A stretch of 35,896 nucleotides of DNA. It comes from a virus. Positions 1 to 7,920 of the stretch are shown piece after piece. The stretch spans positions 1-35,896 of the IMG/VR virus record IMGVR_UViG_3300046464_000737; one strand, given 5' to 3'. The notes under the pieces were generated by a model. It worked only from the letters and a program-made list of their open reading frames with translations. It was not told where the DNA came from and made no database searches. The position numbers were made by a program, and so were the translations under genes. Position 1 is the stretch's first letter; each line of letters begins with the position of its first letter.

Positions 1-1381
1 TGGGGTCTAGCGAAAAATCGTCGTCGACATCTGGAGTTCCATCGTTATCATCATCTGTGTCTGCATTATCTCCTGTTCCGTCGCCGTCTGTATCAGTATC
101 TTCTGTGGGGTCTAGCGAAAAATCGTCATCAAAGTCTGGAGTTCCGTCGTTGTCATCATCTCCGTCAAATTCATCGTCTTTTCCATCTCCGTCAGTATCC
201 GTTCCTGACGCTTTATTTGGGTCAAGAGGAAAGTTATCGTCGTTGTCTGACACTCCATCGTTATCATCATCTGTGTCTGCATTATCTCCTGTATTGTCGC
301 CGTCTGTATCAGTATCTTCTGTGGAATCTAGCGGAAAATCGTCGTCGACATCTGGAGTTCCATCGTTATCATCATCTGTGTCTGCATTATCTCCTGTTCC
401 GTCACCGTCTGTATCAATTGATTCTGACGAGTCAAAGGGAAATGCATCATCTTTATTCAATACTCCATCTGCATCTTCGTCTTGATTTGGGTCAATTTTA
501 ACGTCGATGGTGAATGTTTTTACCGCAGCGCTTCCCAGTAACCCTATAGCTGTTAGTTTGCAAATGAAAATTGGATTGCTTTCTTGTGCAGAGTTTGGTC
601 CAGCTGGGGCATTTATAAAACTTAAAGAATAAACATCTGGATGAAATTCTTCGCTTAGTGATGAAGAATTGTTTGTTGCGTTTCTGGAAGATTTTTCGAT
701 TTTAAAATATTTGCTTGATCCTTCTTCCACGCTAATCTGGCCTTGCATTGAGTTTGGGTGAGATTTGCAGCGATAAGTATAATTACCTATTGATGTAGGC
801 TTGAAGGTTGTAACTTGGTTAACTTGAGTAGCTACAACAGCTCCGTTCGAATTTAAAATTTCAAGCGGGTGCCCACTGCTGGTATTTGTAAAAAGATAAA
901 CACTACCTTCTTTTAAATTTGAAAGAGGTATATTCTCTGAACTTCCATTTACTGAAAGCTCGACTCCATCTTTAGTTAATGTATATGAAGTTGATCCATT
1001 GGGGGTTAATTCGTAAAATAACTGCTCTCCTAAGACAATATCTCTGTATGTCATATTATTTGGACGCAATAAACTCGCTAAATCATTTTCTATATTTAGC
1101 GTGCCTTCTATGTGACTAATGCTTTCTTCCTCAAGCAGCCATTCTGGAGGGGGAGCGATAACTCCCGCTTGAGAAAGCAACCTTTTCATTTCTTTTTGAG
1201 TAAAAGATGTCTGCGAACTTAAATTCTCTCCGTTTAATGTGAGATTTCCTTCTACATTAAGGTTTTGATTTATTTCAACGCTTTTACTTACTTCTATAGA
1301 ACTTCCGGTAGATTGAAACTCATCTATCCATAGAACCTTTCCGCTAATTACGTCTGAGTTGAATATATGGTTGGAGTTCAT
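1..1381 (-). CDS. Cupredoxin and TSP type-3 repeat virion protein (partial, C-terminus beyond left edge)
   Basis: Reading frame starts with ATG at 1381 and is open for 460 codons to the left edge. Residues ~110-220 look like a cupredoxin domain: GHPLEIL (His171) is followed by NYTYRCKSHPNSMQG, giving Cys205, His208 and Met212, the full type-1 copper ligand set. Similar domains occur in tail fibre proteins of marine phages (my recollection). From residue ~297 to the edge the protein is a run of acidic repeats of the DTDGDGTGDNADTDDDNDG type, matching calcium-binding thrombospondin type-3 repeats. Residues 1-70 are beta-rich with a VNGN/LTLNGE-like pattern common in fibres. There is no signal peptide. 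It is probably an exported virion surface protein or fibre, in the same direction as the two lectin-like genes upstream. Whether it binds copper is inferred from the motif alone. Confidence 0.75.
   Translation of the reverse strand, partial: MNSNHIFNSDVISGKVLWIDEFQSTGSSIEVSKSVEINQNLNVEGNLTLNGENLSSQTSFTQKEMKRLLSQAGVIAPPPEWLLEEESISHIEGTLNIENDLASLLRPNNMTYRDIVLGEQLFYELTPNGSTSYTLTKDGVELSVNGSSENIPLSNLKEGSVYLFTNTSSGHPLEILNSNGAVVATQVNQVTTFKPTSIGNYTYRCKSHPNSMQGQISVEEGSSKYFKIEKSSRNATNNSSSLSEEFHPDVYSLSFINAPAGPNSAQESNPIFICKLTAIGLLGSAAVKTFTIDVKIDPNQDEDADGVLNKDDAFPFDSSESIDTDGDGTGDNADTDDDNDGTPDVDDDFPLDSTEDTDTDGDNTGDNADTDDDNDGVSDNDDNFPLDPNKASGTDTDGDGKDDEFDGDDDNDGTPDFDDDFSLDPTEDTDTDGDGTGDNADTDDDNDGTPDVDDDFSLDP
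2..490 (-). repeat. Tandem ~105 bp DNA repeats encoding TSP type-3 units
   Basis: The sequence tggggtctagcgaaaaatcg recurs at 1 and 106, with diverged copies near 216, 322 and 427. The spacing is close to 105 bp, or 35 codons. The copies at 1-105 and 322-426 are nearly identical. On the minus strand each unit encodes a DxDGDG...DDDNDGxxDxxDxFxLDP block. Near-identity at DNA level points to recent duplication and possible copy-number variation, so the true repeat count may be misassembled at this edge. Confidence 0.85.
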
Positions 1382-1405
1382 GTTTTTATATACACAGTTT
1401 TTAAT

Positions 1406-2242
1406 TTATCTGACCGCATGAGTATGTATTCTGCAAGGGTCTTTTAATTGTGCTCCGAATAATATATGAAAGGAATTTTCGGACACTCCAGAAACTAGGT
1501 GCAGTAATGCAGGCCCTTCGGTTTCTAAGCTATTAGAGATTGTCGGGGTCGCATGAAATGTATTCGGGAAATTAATTTCATAAGAATCTTGTCCGGTCGC
1601 TAGGTCTGTAAAGAAAGATTGCGTGGTAGTTTTGCTTGTTGAAGATTGACCTGTTGCTCTTGTTGAAGTGTGCATTTTATATGCGTCGCTTCCGAGAGTT
1701 TCATCAAAATTTACATAATATTCTGAAGTGTTAACTCCTGAAATAGAATAAGGAATAATTTTTGTTGCTCCGTCAATTTCCAAAGATAGTGTCACTGCTG
1801 GAGGTTCTCCGAAAGTCTTCGGAAAGTCTATTTTATAACTATCACTTCCTGCTGCAAGCGGAGTAACAAAAGATACTGATTCATCTGACCCTCTTGAAAC
1901 TTTATTCCATTCTCCATCTTCTGATTTTATAAAAACATTTTCCAAAAACGCATCTCCAGATACATTGACTCCGTCAAGAAATGTACAAGAGTCTGCAAAA
2001 TTTTTTTCACCACTAATTAATTGATCTCCTGTTAGTAGCATAGTATTATCCAATATAGAACTTTTTAAATTCTTGTATTGTATTTTTTCATTGTATTGTC
2101 CTGAATTTGAAATTAAAAATAATACTTCATCATCTTTATTTCCTTGAGTATTGATTTTTGCACTGCTTGGAAAAGGTTCTAATCCGTCAGATGACAGTTT
2201 TTGTGTATGAAAAAGATTAGATATTCTATTATCTTTGTTCAT
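1406..2242 (-). CDS. Virion-associated protein with two lectin-like beta-repeats (paralogue of 2245-3108)
   Basis: 278 residues. The N-terminal ~105 residues align by eye with the upstream neighbour: RISNL against RISDL, EPFPSSA against ESFPSSA, NLKSSILDN, LTGxQLISGE and FLENxFI. Residues ~121-198 and ~206-277 are two copies of one module with the pattern F-T-x-L-x-x-G-x-D-x-Y-x-I-x-FP-x-x-F-x-x-x-P, ending in IHT or MHT. The FPxxF...P core resembles the H-type lectin/fibre-tip beta-sandwich, but this is a pattern match only. The stop of the upstream paralogue lies 2 bp before this ATG, so the two are cotranscribed. Likely a tail fibre or host-surface binding protein; a capsid decoration protein is the alternative. 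Confidence 0.6.
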   Translation of the reverse strand: MNKDNRISNLFHTQKLSSDGLEPFPSSAKINTQGNKDDEVLFLISNSGQYNEKIQYKNLKSSILDNTMLLTGDQLISGEKNFADSCTFLDGVNVSGDAFLENVFIKSEDGEWNKVSRGSDESVSFVTPLAAGSDSYKIDFPKTFGEPPAVTLSLEIDGATKIIPYSISGVNTSEYYVNFDETLGSDAYKMHTSTRATGQSSTSKTTTQSFFTDLATGQDSYEINFPNTFHATPTISNSLETEGPALLHLVSGVSENSFHILFGAQLKDPCRIHTHAVR

Positions 2243-2244
2243 TG

Positions 2245-3108
2245 TTATGATCTTTTTGTTCCCTGCGTGCTAGAGAAGGTGTGTATCGTATAGTCGTCAT
2301 TAACATTTGTTCCAAAAGTGATTGTGTATGAACTATTGTTTACACTAGATATCGTGTAAGGAATAATCTTGTTTGTTCCTTCTACACTGATCGTAACAAT
2401 AGGAGCTTGTGAGTACGCAAAAGGAAAAAATATTTCGTATTGATTTGAACCTTTTGTTAATGTGCTGCGAAAAGCCTGAATTTGCTTTTCTTCGGTTGTT
2501 CGAGACAAAGCCGTGGTATTAAGATAGTAGTTTTGACCTTGAGTTTTGGAACTTAATTTTAAAGAAAAATCGTGCCTTGTAACGTTTGAAATTATGAACG
2601 GCTTTATTACTCCTCCATTCTCGCTTTCAAGGTTTGCGCATATTACTGGATTCGATTCAAATGTTTTTGGTAAATTTATTTTAAATTCATCGAACCCTTC
2701 TTTTAACCGAGTTTTGAATGCTACTGTCTCATCTTTTATTGATGAAATTTTGAAAAACTCTGCGGAGGGCTGTTCTTGGATGAACGCGTTTTCCAAAAAA
2801 CAGTTTCCTGATATCGACAGATCTTTGGTTGGGCCAGCCGAATTAAGCGAGCAGTTAGAGTTAAAAGTTCTTTCTCCGCTTATCAATTGAGTTCCTGTTA
2901 AGCATACTGCATTATCTAATATCGAGCTTTTTAAATTCGAGTAAGATATTTTTTCATTTCTTTCTCTTGGTCTAGCCAGTAAGAAGTCTATTTTTTTGTC
3001 ATGCTCTGTTTGCGAGTTTAAATGCGCAGAACTTGGAAAGCTCTCTAGAGTTAAATCAGAAATTAATATTTCTTTTTCTTGTAAATCTGAAATTCTTTTA
3101 TTAGGCAT
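2245..3108 (-). CDS. Virion-associated protein with two lectin-like beta-repeats (paralogue of 1406-2242)
   Basis: 287 residues, beginning MPNKRISDLQEKEIL. It shares a ~105-residue N-terminal region with the next gene, probably the attachment or trimerisation part. Two C-terminal repeats follow: FKTRLKEGFDEFKINLPKTF...P and FRSTLTKGSNQYEIFFPFAY...P, ending YLNTT and YTIHTFSS. Divergence between the paralogues is concentrated in these repeats, as expected for host-range determinants under diversifying selection (inference). It is first in a minus-strand unit that also holds the second paralogue and the cupredoxin protein. The start is supported by an AT-rich upstream region containing TATAAATA, but no clear Shine-Dalgarno site. 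Exact function unknown. Confidence 0.6.
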   Translation of the reverse strand: MPNKRISDLQEKEILISDLTLESFPSSAHLNSQTEHDKKIDFLLARPRERNEKISYSNLKSSILDNAVCLTGTQLISGERTFNSNCSLNSAGPTKDLSISGNCFLENAFIQEQPSAEFFKISSIKDETVAFKTRLKEGFDEFKINLPKTFESNPVICANLESENGGVIKPFIISNVTRHDFSLKLSSKTQGQNYYLNTTALSRTTEEKQIQAFRSTLTKGSNQYEIFFPFAYSQAPIVTISVEGTNKIIPYTISSVNNSSYTITFGTNVNDDYTIHTFSSTQGTKRS

Positions 3109-3159
3109 GGCGAGTCTTTTATTTATACACTTAATTAATAAAAAGGTGTAATCAGTTTA
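3109..3159. promoter_or_regulatory. Divergent intergenic region with a T4-late-like TATAAATA element
   Basis: This 51 bp gap separates divergent genes. On the minus strand it contains TATAAATA (3120-3127), the consensus of T4-type late promoters, 11 bp from the ATG at 3108. A related TATATAAA (1385-1392) precedes the ATG at 1381. Such a short leader would leave little room for a ribosome site, so the element could instead be chance AT-richness. Low certainty. Confidence 0.3.
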
Positions 3160-4287
3160 ATGGCTAAACCTTCTCCTACTAGAATCACATACGAAAGGCT
3201 TGGAATTATGGTATCTGATTCTCCCGCTTATAAAGAGGCAGGTTCTGTTTTCAAAAACTTGATAAGAGTTCAGGATGTTGATTATGATTTTTCACATCCC
3301 GCTTTAGATTTAAAGTCTGTTGGTTTTGATAATTTAATTGTTAAAGACGAAGAGTCTCCTGTTGTCAGGCAGGGTGATGTTCGGTGTAATATTTCATATC
3401 TTTTTTCTAGCGGACAAAACGAAGAAGCTATCGGTTTTAATTTAAGCCCTAGCGAAACAATTTTAAAAAATTTTATAGATGCTCCTGGCCACAACGACAG
3501 TAATATAGTTATTGTCGCCGCAAACGAGGTTGACTCTATAGATTTAAACAATATAAAAGATCAAGATTCTTTTGAGGGATATAATGTAATAGGTTTAGGT
3601 AACTCCTTTTTGATCGATTATAACTATGAAGCTTCTGTTGGGCAGCTGCCTTCTGCTTCAGTTACTTATGACTGCGGAAACATGAAATTCGATATTTATG
3701 AACACAGTAACCCTCCCTCTTTTCCTTCTTTAAAGCTAGGCTCTGATAATAAATTTTCAGAAGAAAAAATTAATATAACTTCTGAAACGTTTTCTCCACA
3801 AGTATCTGCAGACTGCAATGCAATTATGCCTGGAGATATTTTGATAGAAATAACTAAAAAAGCTGGAGATTACGGAGGTGTCCCTTTGGAAAAAGTAAAC
3901 GCAGCAATACAAAGCGTATCTATCGATGTTCCAATTCCTCGGCAAAATATTTTTGGATTTGGTAGTAATTATGTTTTTGATAGAAAATTAAAACTTCCAA
4001 TTATAGGATCGTGTGCTATAGAAATGATTGTTCGGGAATTTGATGAAGGTCAGATAGACTCTTTTTTTACAAAAGGCTCTGTATACGACATCAAAATCAA
4101 GCATACTGATAGAGATTTAAATGACGGCAGGGTTGAAGTTTCTTCTGTGATTAATACATTTTTAATAGAGGGAGCGCAATTAAAACAGCAGGCATACAGA
4201 GCTGGAATTGGTGGCCAAATGACTGTTGGAACTTTTTTTACTTTTGGAATAGGTAGAAAAAAGGGATTAAAGTTATATAGACAATAA
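3160..4287 (+). CDS. Tail-tube-fold protein, paralogue of the major tail tube
   Basis: 375 residues. It aligns by eye along its length with the convergent 509-residue protein at 4338-5867: YLFSSGQNEEAIGFNLS against YYLTNGINERLLGMNVS, ALGN/GLGNSFLIDYNYEASVG against GNGFVSNYSIEAAVG, and AIQSVSIDVPIPRQ against HIQSFSIDVPLSR. The Y(N/S)xEAxVGxxPxAxVT segment is the recognisable core. It lacks the ~53-residue CBM-like insert of its paralogue, so it is the plainer form of the fold. Possible roles are a minor tube subunit, a tail-tip adaptor ring or an alternative tube protein. It is a single + strand gene between minus-strand units and is closed by its own terminator. Confidence 0.65.
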   Translation: MAKPSPTRITYERLGIMVSDSPAYKEAGSVFKNLIRVQDVDYDFSHPALDLKSVGFDNLIVKDEESPVVRQGDVRCNISYLFSSGQNEEAIGFNLSPSETILKNFIDAPGHNDSNIVIVAANEVDSIDLNNIKDQDSFEGYNVIGLGNSFLIDYNYEASVGQLPSASVTYDCGNMKFDIYEHSNPPSFPSLKLGSDNKFSEEKINITSETFSPQVSADCNAIMPGDILIEITKKAGDYGGVPLEKVNAAIQSVSIDVPIPRQNIFGFGSNYVFDRKLKLPIIGSCAIEMIVREFDEGQIDSFFTKGSVYDIKIKHTDRDLNDGRVEVSSVINTFLIEGAQLKQQAYRAGIGGQMTVGTFFTFGIGRKKGLKLYRQ

Positions 4288-4315
4288 AAAACCCGCCGAA
4301 TAAAGGCGGGTTTTT
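4287..4315. terminator. Bidirectional rho-independent terminator between convergent genes
   Basis: An 11 bp stem, aaaaacccgcc (4287-4297) with ggcgggttttt (4305-4315), encloses a 7-base loop. A T-tract follows the GC core on both strands, so it can stop the + strand gene ending at 4287 and the minus-strand gene ending at 4338. The stem begins at the last base of the TAA stop codon. Confidence 0.95.
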
Positions 4316-4337
4316 ATTAAAGATAATTAATAGTATC

Positions 4338-5867
4338 TTATCCAGAATACCATCCAGGTAGGTTTTCAACGTCTAAAGCGTTTCTAGATCCTAGTATAAA
4401 TAAACCTCTTGCTTTATCATCTGGAGCTCCAACTTGAGCAGTAAAGGTTAAGTCTACAGATTTATTATCTCCAATGCTTGAACTGAACGACTCTCCTTCG
4501 AGAAGAGCTCCCTTTACAACATATTGCATTGCTACTGGGCCATCTCCCATTTGAGCTGGCTCACGCATTGTAAATACTAGATCGTGCTCTTCAGTGTTCC
4601 ATAACAGCTCTGCTACGTCGCCTTTTTTGAGGTCTGCTAGTATTGCATTTACTGAAATTGAAATGTTTACTGGATAATCTACCACTCTGCTGTATCCATA
4701 TGGCGATCCTAATCTGTTTAATACAGATCTTGAAAGAGGAACATCGATACTAAAGCTTTGAATGTGTGCTGACCCTGCAACAGAGTAGTCTTTTTTCGGG
4801 TCATCTTGCACTGAAACCGAAGTGCCATCGTCAAATTTTTGATTTTCCGCTAAATCCCAATTACCGTCTTGTCCTGTGGGTACTGCTGTGTTTGAGGCTG
4901 TTAACGATTTGTAAAGATGTGGGCCATCTGCGTTCACCCCTGTGTTCTGAATAATATCGCCTAAACCGTAAGTTGTGTTAGCTTCGTAACTTGGGTATGC
5001 ATTGATATATTTTCCCTTAACTGTATTTCCGTAGTCGCTTGCTCGAGGATCTTCGCCTGGAAGAAGCTCGAATTCTGCAGCTCGTCCATCTGTTCCAAGA
5101 GATAGTGTTATATCTCCAGGGCGCAAGCAAGACCAACCTTCTGATTCTTGATCTGTGTCTGTAGCGCTGTCATTTAAAACGCCACTAACTGCAGGAGGAA
5201 TACTAAATTTAACGTCTGTAATTGGTGTTCCATAATTAGTATTAACTGCTGGAATTTCAAGATCTTTGCATCCTGTATAACTTTTTAAGTTTAAACCGTC
5301 AACTGTAACATTCGCAGTTGGCATTCCGCCTACTGCAGCTTCTATTGAATAGTTTGAAACAAAACCGTTTCCAAGAGCTATAACACTTTTATTGTCTGAA
5401 CTTGTTGTGTCTGCACCGACCGCATCTTTTCCTTCGCAGGTTGTTAATATAAAAAAGTTTTTTCCTGCAGCGTTAACGCTTTCTCCACAAACAACTCCGT
5501 CCATAATTTCGCTTGAAAGTGCGCTTTGTTTTCCGCTAACATTCATTCCTAACAATCTTTCATTTATTCCGTTTGTTAAGTAATATGAAAAATCGAGAGT
5601 TACTGTGGGAGGCTCTATCGAGACCGAGTCTACTCGAGCAAGCTGACCAAATTGATTTACGTCTTGACGATTAATACTGAAACTATAGTTTGCGCTTTGT
5701 ACTCTTCGAAGTTGTTGAATGCCTGTTTTGTCTACGCCAGCCACGTCAGTTGCTTTGCCTACGTTGCCGTCTGCGAAGTGGTGCCCTGTTGCATCGACTG
5801 TTCCGGCATATAATGCCTCGCTTTGATAAATTACTCGCGCTCGTCCTGGTAAATTTTTGTCTGCCAT
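4338..5867 (-). CDS. Major tail tube protein candidate with inserted CBM5/12-like domain
   Basis: 509 residues, last gene of the minus-strand head-tail operon, the position of the major tail protein in siphoviruses. The fold is shared with the 375-residue protein at 3160-4287 (see FVSNYSIEAAVGGMPTANVT, residues 169-188). Against that paralogue it has an insertion at residues ~293-345, YEANTTYGLGD...HLYKSL...NWDLAEN, which matches the CBM5/12 pattern Y-x-x-GD-x-V...xLYK...W. The insert probably projects from the tube surface and could let the shaft stick to polysaccharide. The C-terminal region ~365-480 is conserved with the paralogue. The call as major subunit is from size, operon position and paralogy; a secondary tube protein remains possible. 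Confidence 0.65.
   Translation of the reverse strand: MADKNLPGRARVIYQSEALYAGTVDATGHHFADGNVGKATDVAGVDKTGIQQLRRVQSANYSFSINRQDVNQFGQLARVDSVSIEPPTVTLDFSYYLTNGINERLLGMNVSGKQSALSSEIMDGVVCGESVNAAGKNFFILTTCEGKDAVGADTTSSDNKSVIALGNGFVSNYSIEAAVGGMPTANVTVDGLNLKSYTGCKDLEIPAVNTNYGTPITDVKFSIPPAVSGVLNDSATDTDQESEGWSCLRPGDITLSLGTDGRAAEFELLPGEDPRASDYGNTVKGKYINAYPSYEANTTYGLGDIIQNTGVNADGPHLYKSLTASNTAVPTGQDGNWDLAENQKFDDGTSVSVQDDPKKDYSVAGSAHIQSFSIDVPLSRSVLNRLGSPYGYSRVVDYPVNISISVNAILADLKKGDVAELLWNTEEHDLVFTMREPAQMGDGPVAMQYVVKGALLEGESFSSSIGDNKSVDLTFTAQVGAPDDKARGLFILGSRNALDVENLPGWYSG
4833..4991 (-). other. CBM5/12-like domain inserted in tail tube protein
   Basis: Residues ~293-345 of the tube protein read YEANTTYGLGDIIQ, then GPHLYKSLTASNTAVPTG and GNWDLAENQ. 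This has the Y-x-x-GD, (L/V)Y(K/R)(S/C/A) and terminal W(D/E/K) spacing of family 5/12 carbohydrate-binding modules. The paralogue at 3160-4287 has no equivalent between GDILIEI and AIQSVSIDV, so this is a clean insertion into a loop. Ligand unknown. Confidence 0.55.
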
Positions 5868-5933
5868 AATATTGTTTGTATAAAAGTTAGTTCTGTGTTA
5901 GTTACATTTTTTTGTATATAAAGGGAAATTTTT
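5868..5933 (-). promoter_or_regulatory. AT-rich leader upstream of the tail tube gene
   Basis: A 66 bp gap inside the minus-strand operon, the only sizeable one there. It holds TTATATAC (minus strand, near 5925-5935), related to the TATA-like elements near other minus-strand starts. A separate promoter for an abundantly made tube protein would make sense, but no -35 box or strong ribosome site is evident. Confidence 0.25.
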
Positions 5934-6779
5934 CTATCGAGGAAATCTTAGGCTAGTTACTTCGAAGTCTATAAAGCCTACAAATAAAGATGGATCTATA
6001 TTTTTGCTAACCCTGTCGCTTAACTTGGAAACTCTTGATTCTTCAACATGAAATAATGGATATCTTTTTGAATTTATAAATTGTTTATAATTGAATTCTA
6101 TAACATCTCCATATTCATTGAATGGATAATCTTCGAAATTTAATTTTGCAAATACTTCATTTTTTGCATCTGCGAAAACAGATAATGCTCCGTCTAATTG
6201 GTATGTGTTTTCTGCAAACACTACGCATCTAATGTTTGTTGTTGTTTTGTCTTCACCTCCAAATGCATAAGGTTCGTTTTCTGAAAGTTCAGGGTTTACA
6301 AAGATAGCGGGAACAACTTGTTTGTATGGAGCTATGCCTGACACATCTTGCTTGAATCTTCCGTTTACATCAAATTTACTGTCAACAATTAATTGCTCTT
6401 CTGTTTGATTTGTTATATAAAAATTGAAATCTTTTACTGCGTAAGATCCACTAACCGTTGTGTTCGACGATCCAAAAGACGAATCAAATATTGCGCGCCC
6501 ATTGTCAAAGTCGAATTGCAGACCTTCGTCTCCTCGATTCATAAAGGTTCCGTTGTCGAATACCCCACTTGGAATGCTTGCGCCTTCGACGCTTGAATCG
6601 TAAACCCATTGTTTGTGTGGACTACTGTAACTTACGAGTCCATTTCCAAGCCTGTCATCTGAATCGTTTGAATAAAAAGTTGATGTGTGATTAGTAAATG
6701 CTTCTGCTTTATTTGTTATAAAGTTGTCTGCCCAAAGCATAAAGCTTGTTGTTAATTCATGTTGAAATTGTGGTTTCAT
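5934..6779 (-). CDS. Tail terminator / minor tail protein candidate
   Basis: 281 residues, between the neck protein and the tail tube, the position of the tail terminator (lambda U) in siphovirus operons. The C-terminal half has the expected alternation: KQVVPAIFVNPELSENEP, then NIRCVVFAENTYQLDGALS, then a helical stretch SVFADAKNEVFAKLNF. The N-terminus FQHELTTSFMLWADNFI is helical. It is longer than most terminators (usually 130-200 residues); the extra length is a Gly/Asn/Ser-rich beta-type segment (~45-115) that may be a decoration. The ATG overlaps by one base the stop of the upstream gene. No direct family match recognised; the call is positional. Confidence 0.45.
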   Translation of the reverse strand: MKPQFQHELTTSFMLWADNFITNKAEAFTNHTSTFYSNDSDDRLGNGLVSYSSPHKQWVYDSSVEGASIPSGVFDNGTFMNRGDEGLQFDFDNGRAIFDSSFGSSNTTVSGSYAVKDFNFYITNQTEEQLIVDSKFDVNGRFKQDVSGIAPYKQVVPAIFVNPELSENEPYAFGGEDKTTTNIRCVVFAENTYQLDGALSVFADAKNEVFAKLNFEDYPFNEYGDVIEFNYKQFINSKRYPLFHVEESRVSKLSDRVSKNIDPSLFVGFIDFEVTSLRFPR

Positions 6780-7402
6780 TAAAAATAAGATTTTGATACT
6801 CTTGATGCTTGAATTGAATTTAAATCTTTTTCAAAATTATTTAATAAAGACTTTATATAGGAAGTTTTTACTCTTCCTCCTCCTGATATTTTACTGTTTT
6901 GAATTCCTGTTCCTGATCTTCCTTTTGAGGATCTTTTGAAAATGTATTGTCCTAAGTTTGGTATTCCTCCACCTTCTATTTCTCTGAGCCAGCTTAATCC
7001 TTTTGCCCACGGCATCGGGGTTGCCTTGTATAAATCATTTAAAGAGGGCGCGGTTATTATATAAGTCCAAATTAAACCTTTTGTTCCTATCGATCTTCTT
7101 TTGAGTATAATTTCTGTTTTTTGAAGCAATGATTCGACGGTTGATAATGGATCTGTCTCTACATTAAATCCAATAAAACTAAAAAGATTGCCGCGAGGAG
7201 TCAATCCTGAGGAACTTGATGCGTTTGGGCCGCTTTTTAATTCTCGAGTAACAGGATGAGATTCAAAATCTTTCATCATTTTATTGTGCAGAACTTTAAA
7301 TTCTTTTTGTATCAAGTTTCTTGTTTTGAGCATCAGCTCATTGTCTCTCTGTAATTGTTTTACAATAGAAGTTTTTATTGATCTATCTAATCGCGCAGCC
7401 AT
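6779..7402 (-). CDS. Neck / tail completion protein candidate (HK97 gp10-like position)
   Basis: 207 residues. A helical N-terminus, RSIKTSIVKQLQRDNELMLK, leads into a basic, glycine-rich middle and C-terminal region (KRSSKGRSGTGIQN, GGGRVKTSYIKSLL). Small basic proteins with an N-terminal helix in this position commonly join the head connector to the tail. The sequence GLSWLREIEGGGIPNLG holds conserved-looking Trp and Gly. It shares a base with each neighbour (stop/start at 7402 and 6779), so translation is coupled with head closure and tail terminator genes. Function is inferred from context. Confidence 0.45.
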   Translation of the reverse strand: MAARLDRSIKTSIVKQLQRDNELMLKTRNLIQKEFKVLHNKMMKDFESHPVTRELKSGPNASSSSGLTPRGNLFSFIGFNVETDPLSTVESLLQKTEIILKRRSIGTKGLIWTYIITAPSLNDLYKATPMPWAKGLSWLREIEGGGIPNLGQYIFKRSSKGRSGTGIQNSKISGGGRVKTSYIKSLLNNFEKDLNSIQASRVSKSYF

Positions 7403-7863
7403 TATACTTCTGTTGGTCTTAGGAACAAAGTGTAAAATTGAACTTTGTCGAAAAGTCCGTGAGCTCTGGGGTCAGACTCAACATGGAACATTCTTCCGTC
7501 AAGCTCTATTCTTTTTGCGTCTTTTATATATTGGTAATCTTCTATTTTTAATTTAATTCTTACCATACTATTAGCATCAGGCTTTGACACTTTAACTTGT
7601 GCATCTGTATCTCCGAAGTATTCTAAGCTTCTATCTGTGTCGTACCTTATTCTCGCTTTAAATACTTTTTTTACGGGAACATTTTCCACGCTATTTGTTT
7701 GAGCTCCAGCTGTATTATATAAATAGTTGTAATTTGGGTCTGTGCTAATGATGACTTTTTGAGCCTCTTTATATACAATAATATCTCTTCCAAATGTATC
7801 GTGAAGGTTTAATAAATTTGCCGCAATGTCTGCTCTGTCTGAAGGTGATAAGAATTCTACCAT
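7402..7863 (-). CDS. Head closure / head-tail connector protein candidate
   Basis: 153 residues from ATG at 7863 (MVEFLSPSDRADIAAN). A longer frame to 8028 exists, but its extra 55 residues are basic and low-complexity and would overlap the divergent gene starting at 7921, so I reject it. The C-terminal half VRIKLKIEDYQYIKDAKRIE, followed by LDGRMFHVESDPRAHG and VQFYTLFLRP, has the beta-barrel pattern of head-closure knobs: a polar strand, 'D-G-x-x-(Y/F)-x-V', then a final strand of alternating aromatics. It is first gene of the minus-strand operon, as expected for closure before neck and tail genes. Moderate certainty. Confidence 0.5.
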   Translation of the reverse strand: MVEFLSPSDRADIAANLLNLHDTFGRDIIVYKEAQKVIISTDPNYNYLYNTAGAQTNSVENVPVKKVFKARIRYDTDRSLEYFGDTDAQVKVSKPDANSMVRIKLKIEDYQYIKDAKRIELDGRMFHVESDPRAHGLFDKVQFYTLFLRPTEV

Positions 7864-7920
7864 GAATAACTTTACACTAAACAATATTTTTTGTGTATAT
7901 CGTTTTAGGTATAAGGTTTT
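7864..7920. promoter_or_regulatory. Divergent promoter region between head-tail operon and tail operon
   Basis: 57 bp between divergent starts at 7863 (-) and 7921 (+). It is very AT-rich (caatattttttgtgtatatc) and carries GTGTATAT, seen as TGTGTATATAAA before the ATG at 1381. GTATAAGG lies just before the + start and again just before the GTG at 26072. It must hold the start signals of both transcripts unless read-through from outside supplies them. Confidence 0.35.

Noticed and set aside
1-500. CRISPR-like array from regularly spaced repeats
   Set aside because: Unit length is ~105 bp with coding periodicity, repeats have no unique spacers and they encode a known protein repeat.
57-501. 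Serine/proline-rich + strand open frames
   Set aside because: They are the antisense of the TSP3 repeats; the repetitive composition keeps several frames open. The minus-strand frame gives the recognisable acidic DxDGDG repeat.
2546-2890. 114-residue + strand frame opposite the lectin-like gene
   Set aside because: Antisense of a gene with a clear paralogue in the neighbouring frame; no ribosome site or partner gene.
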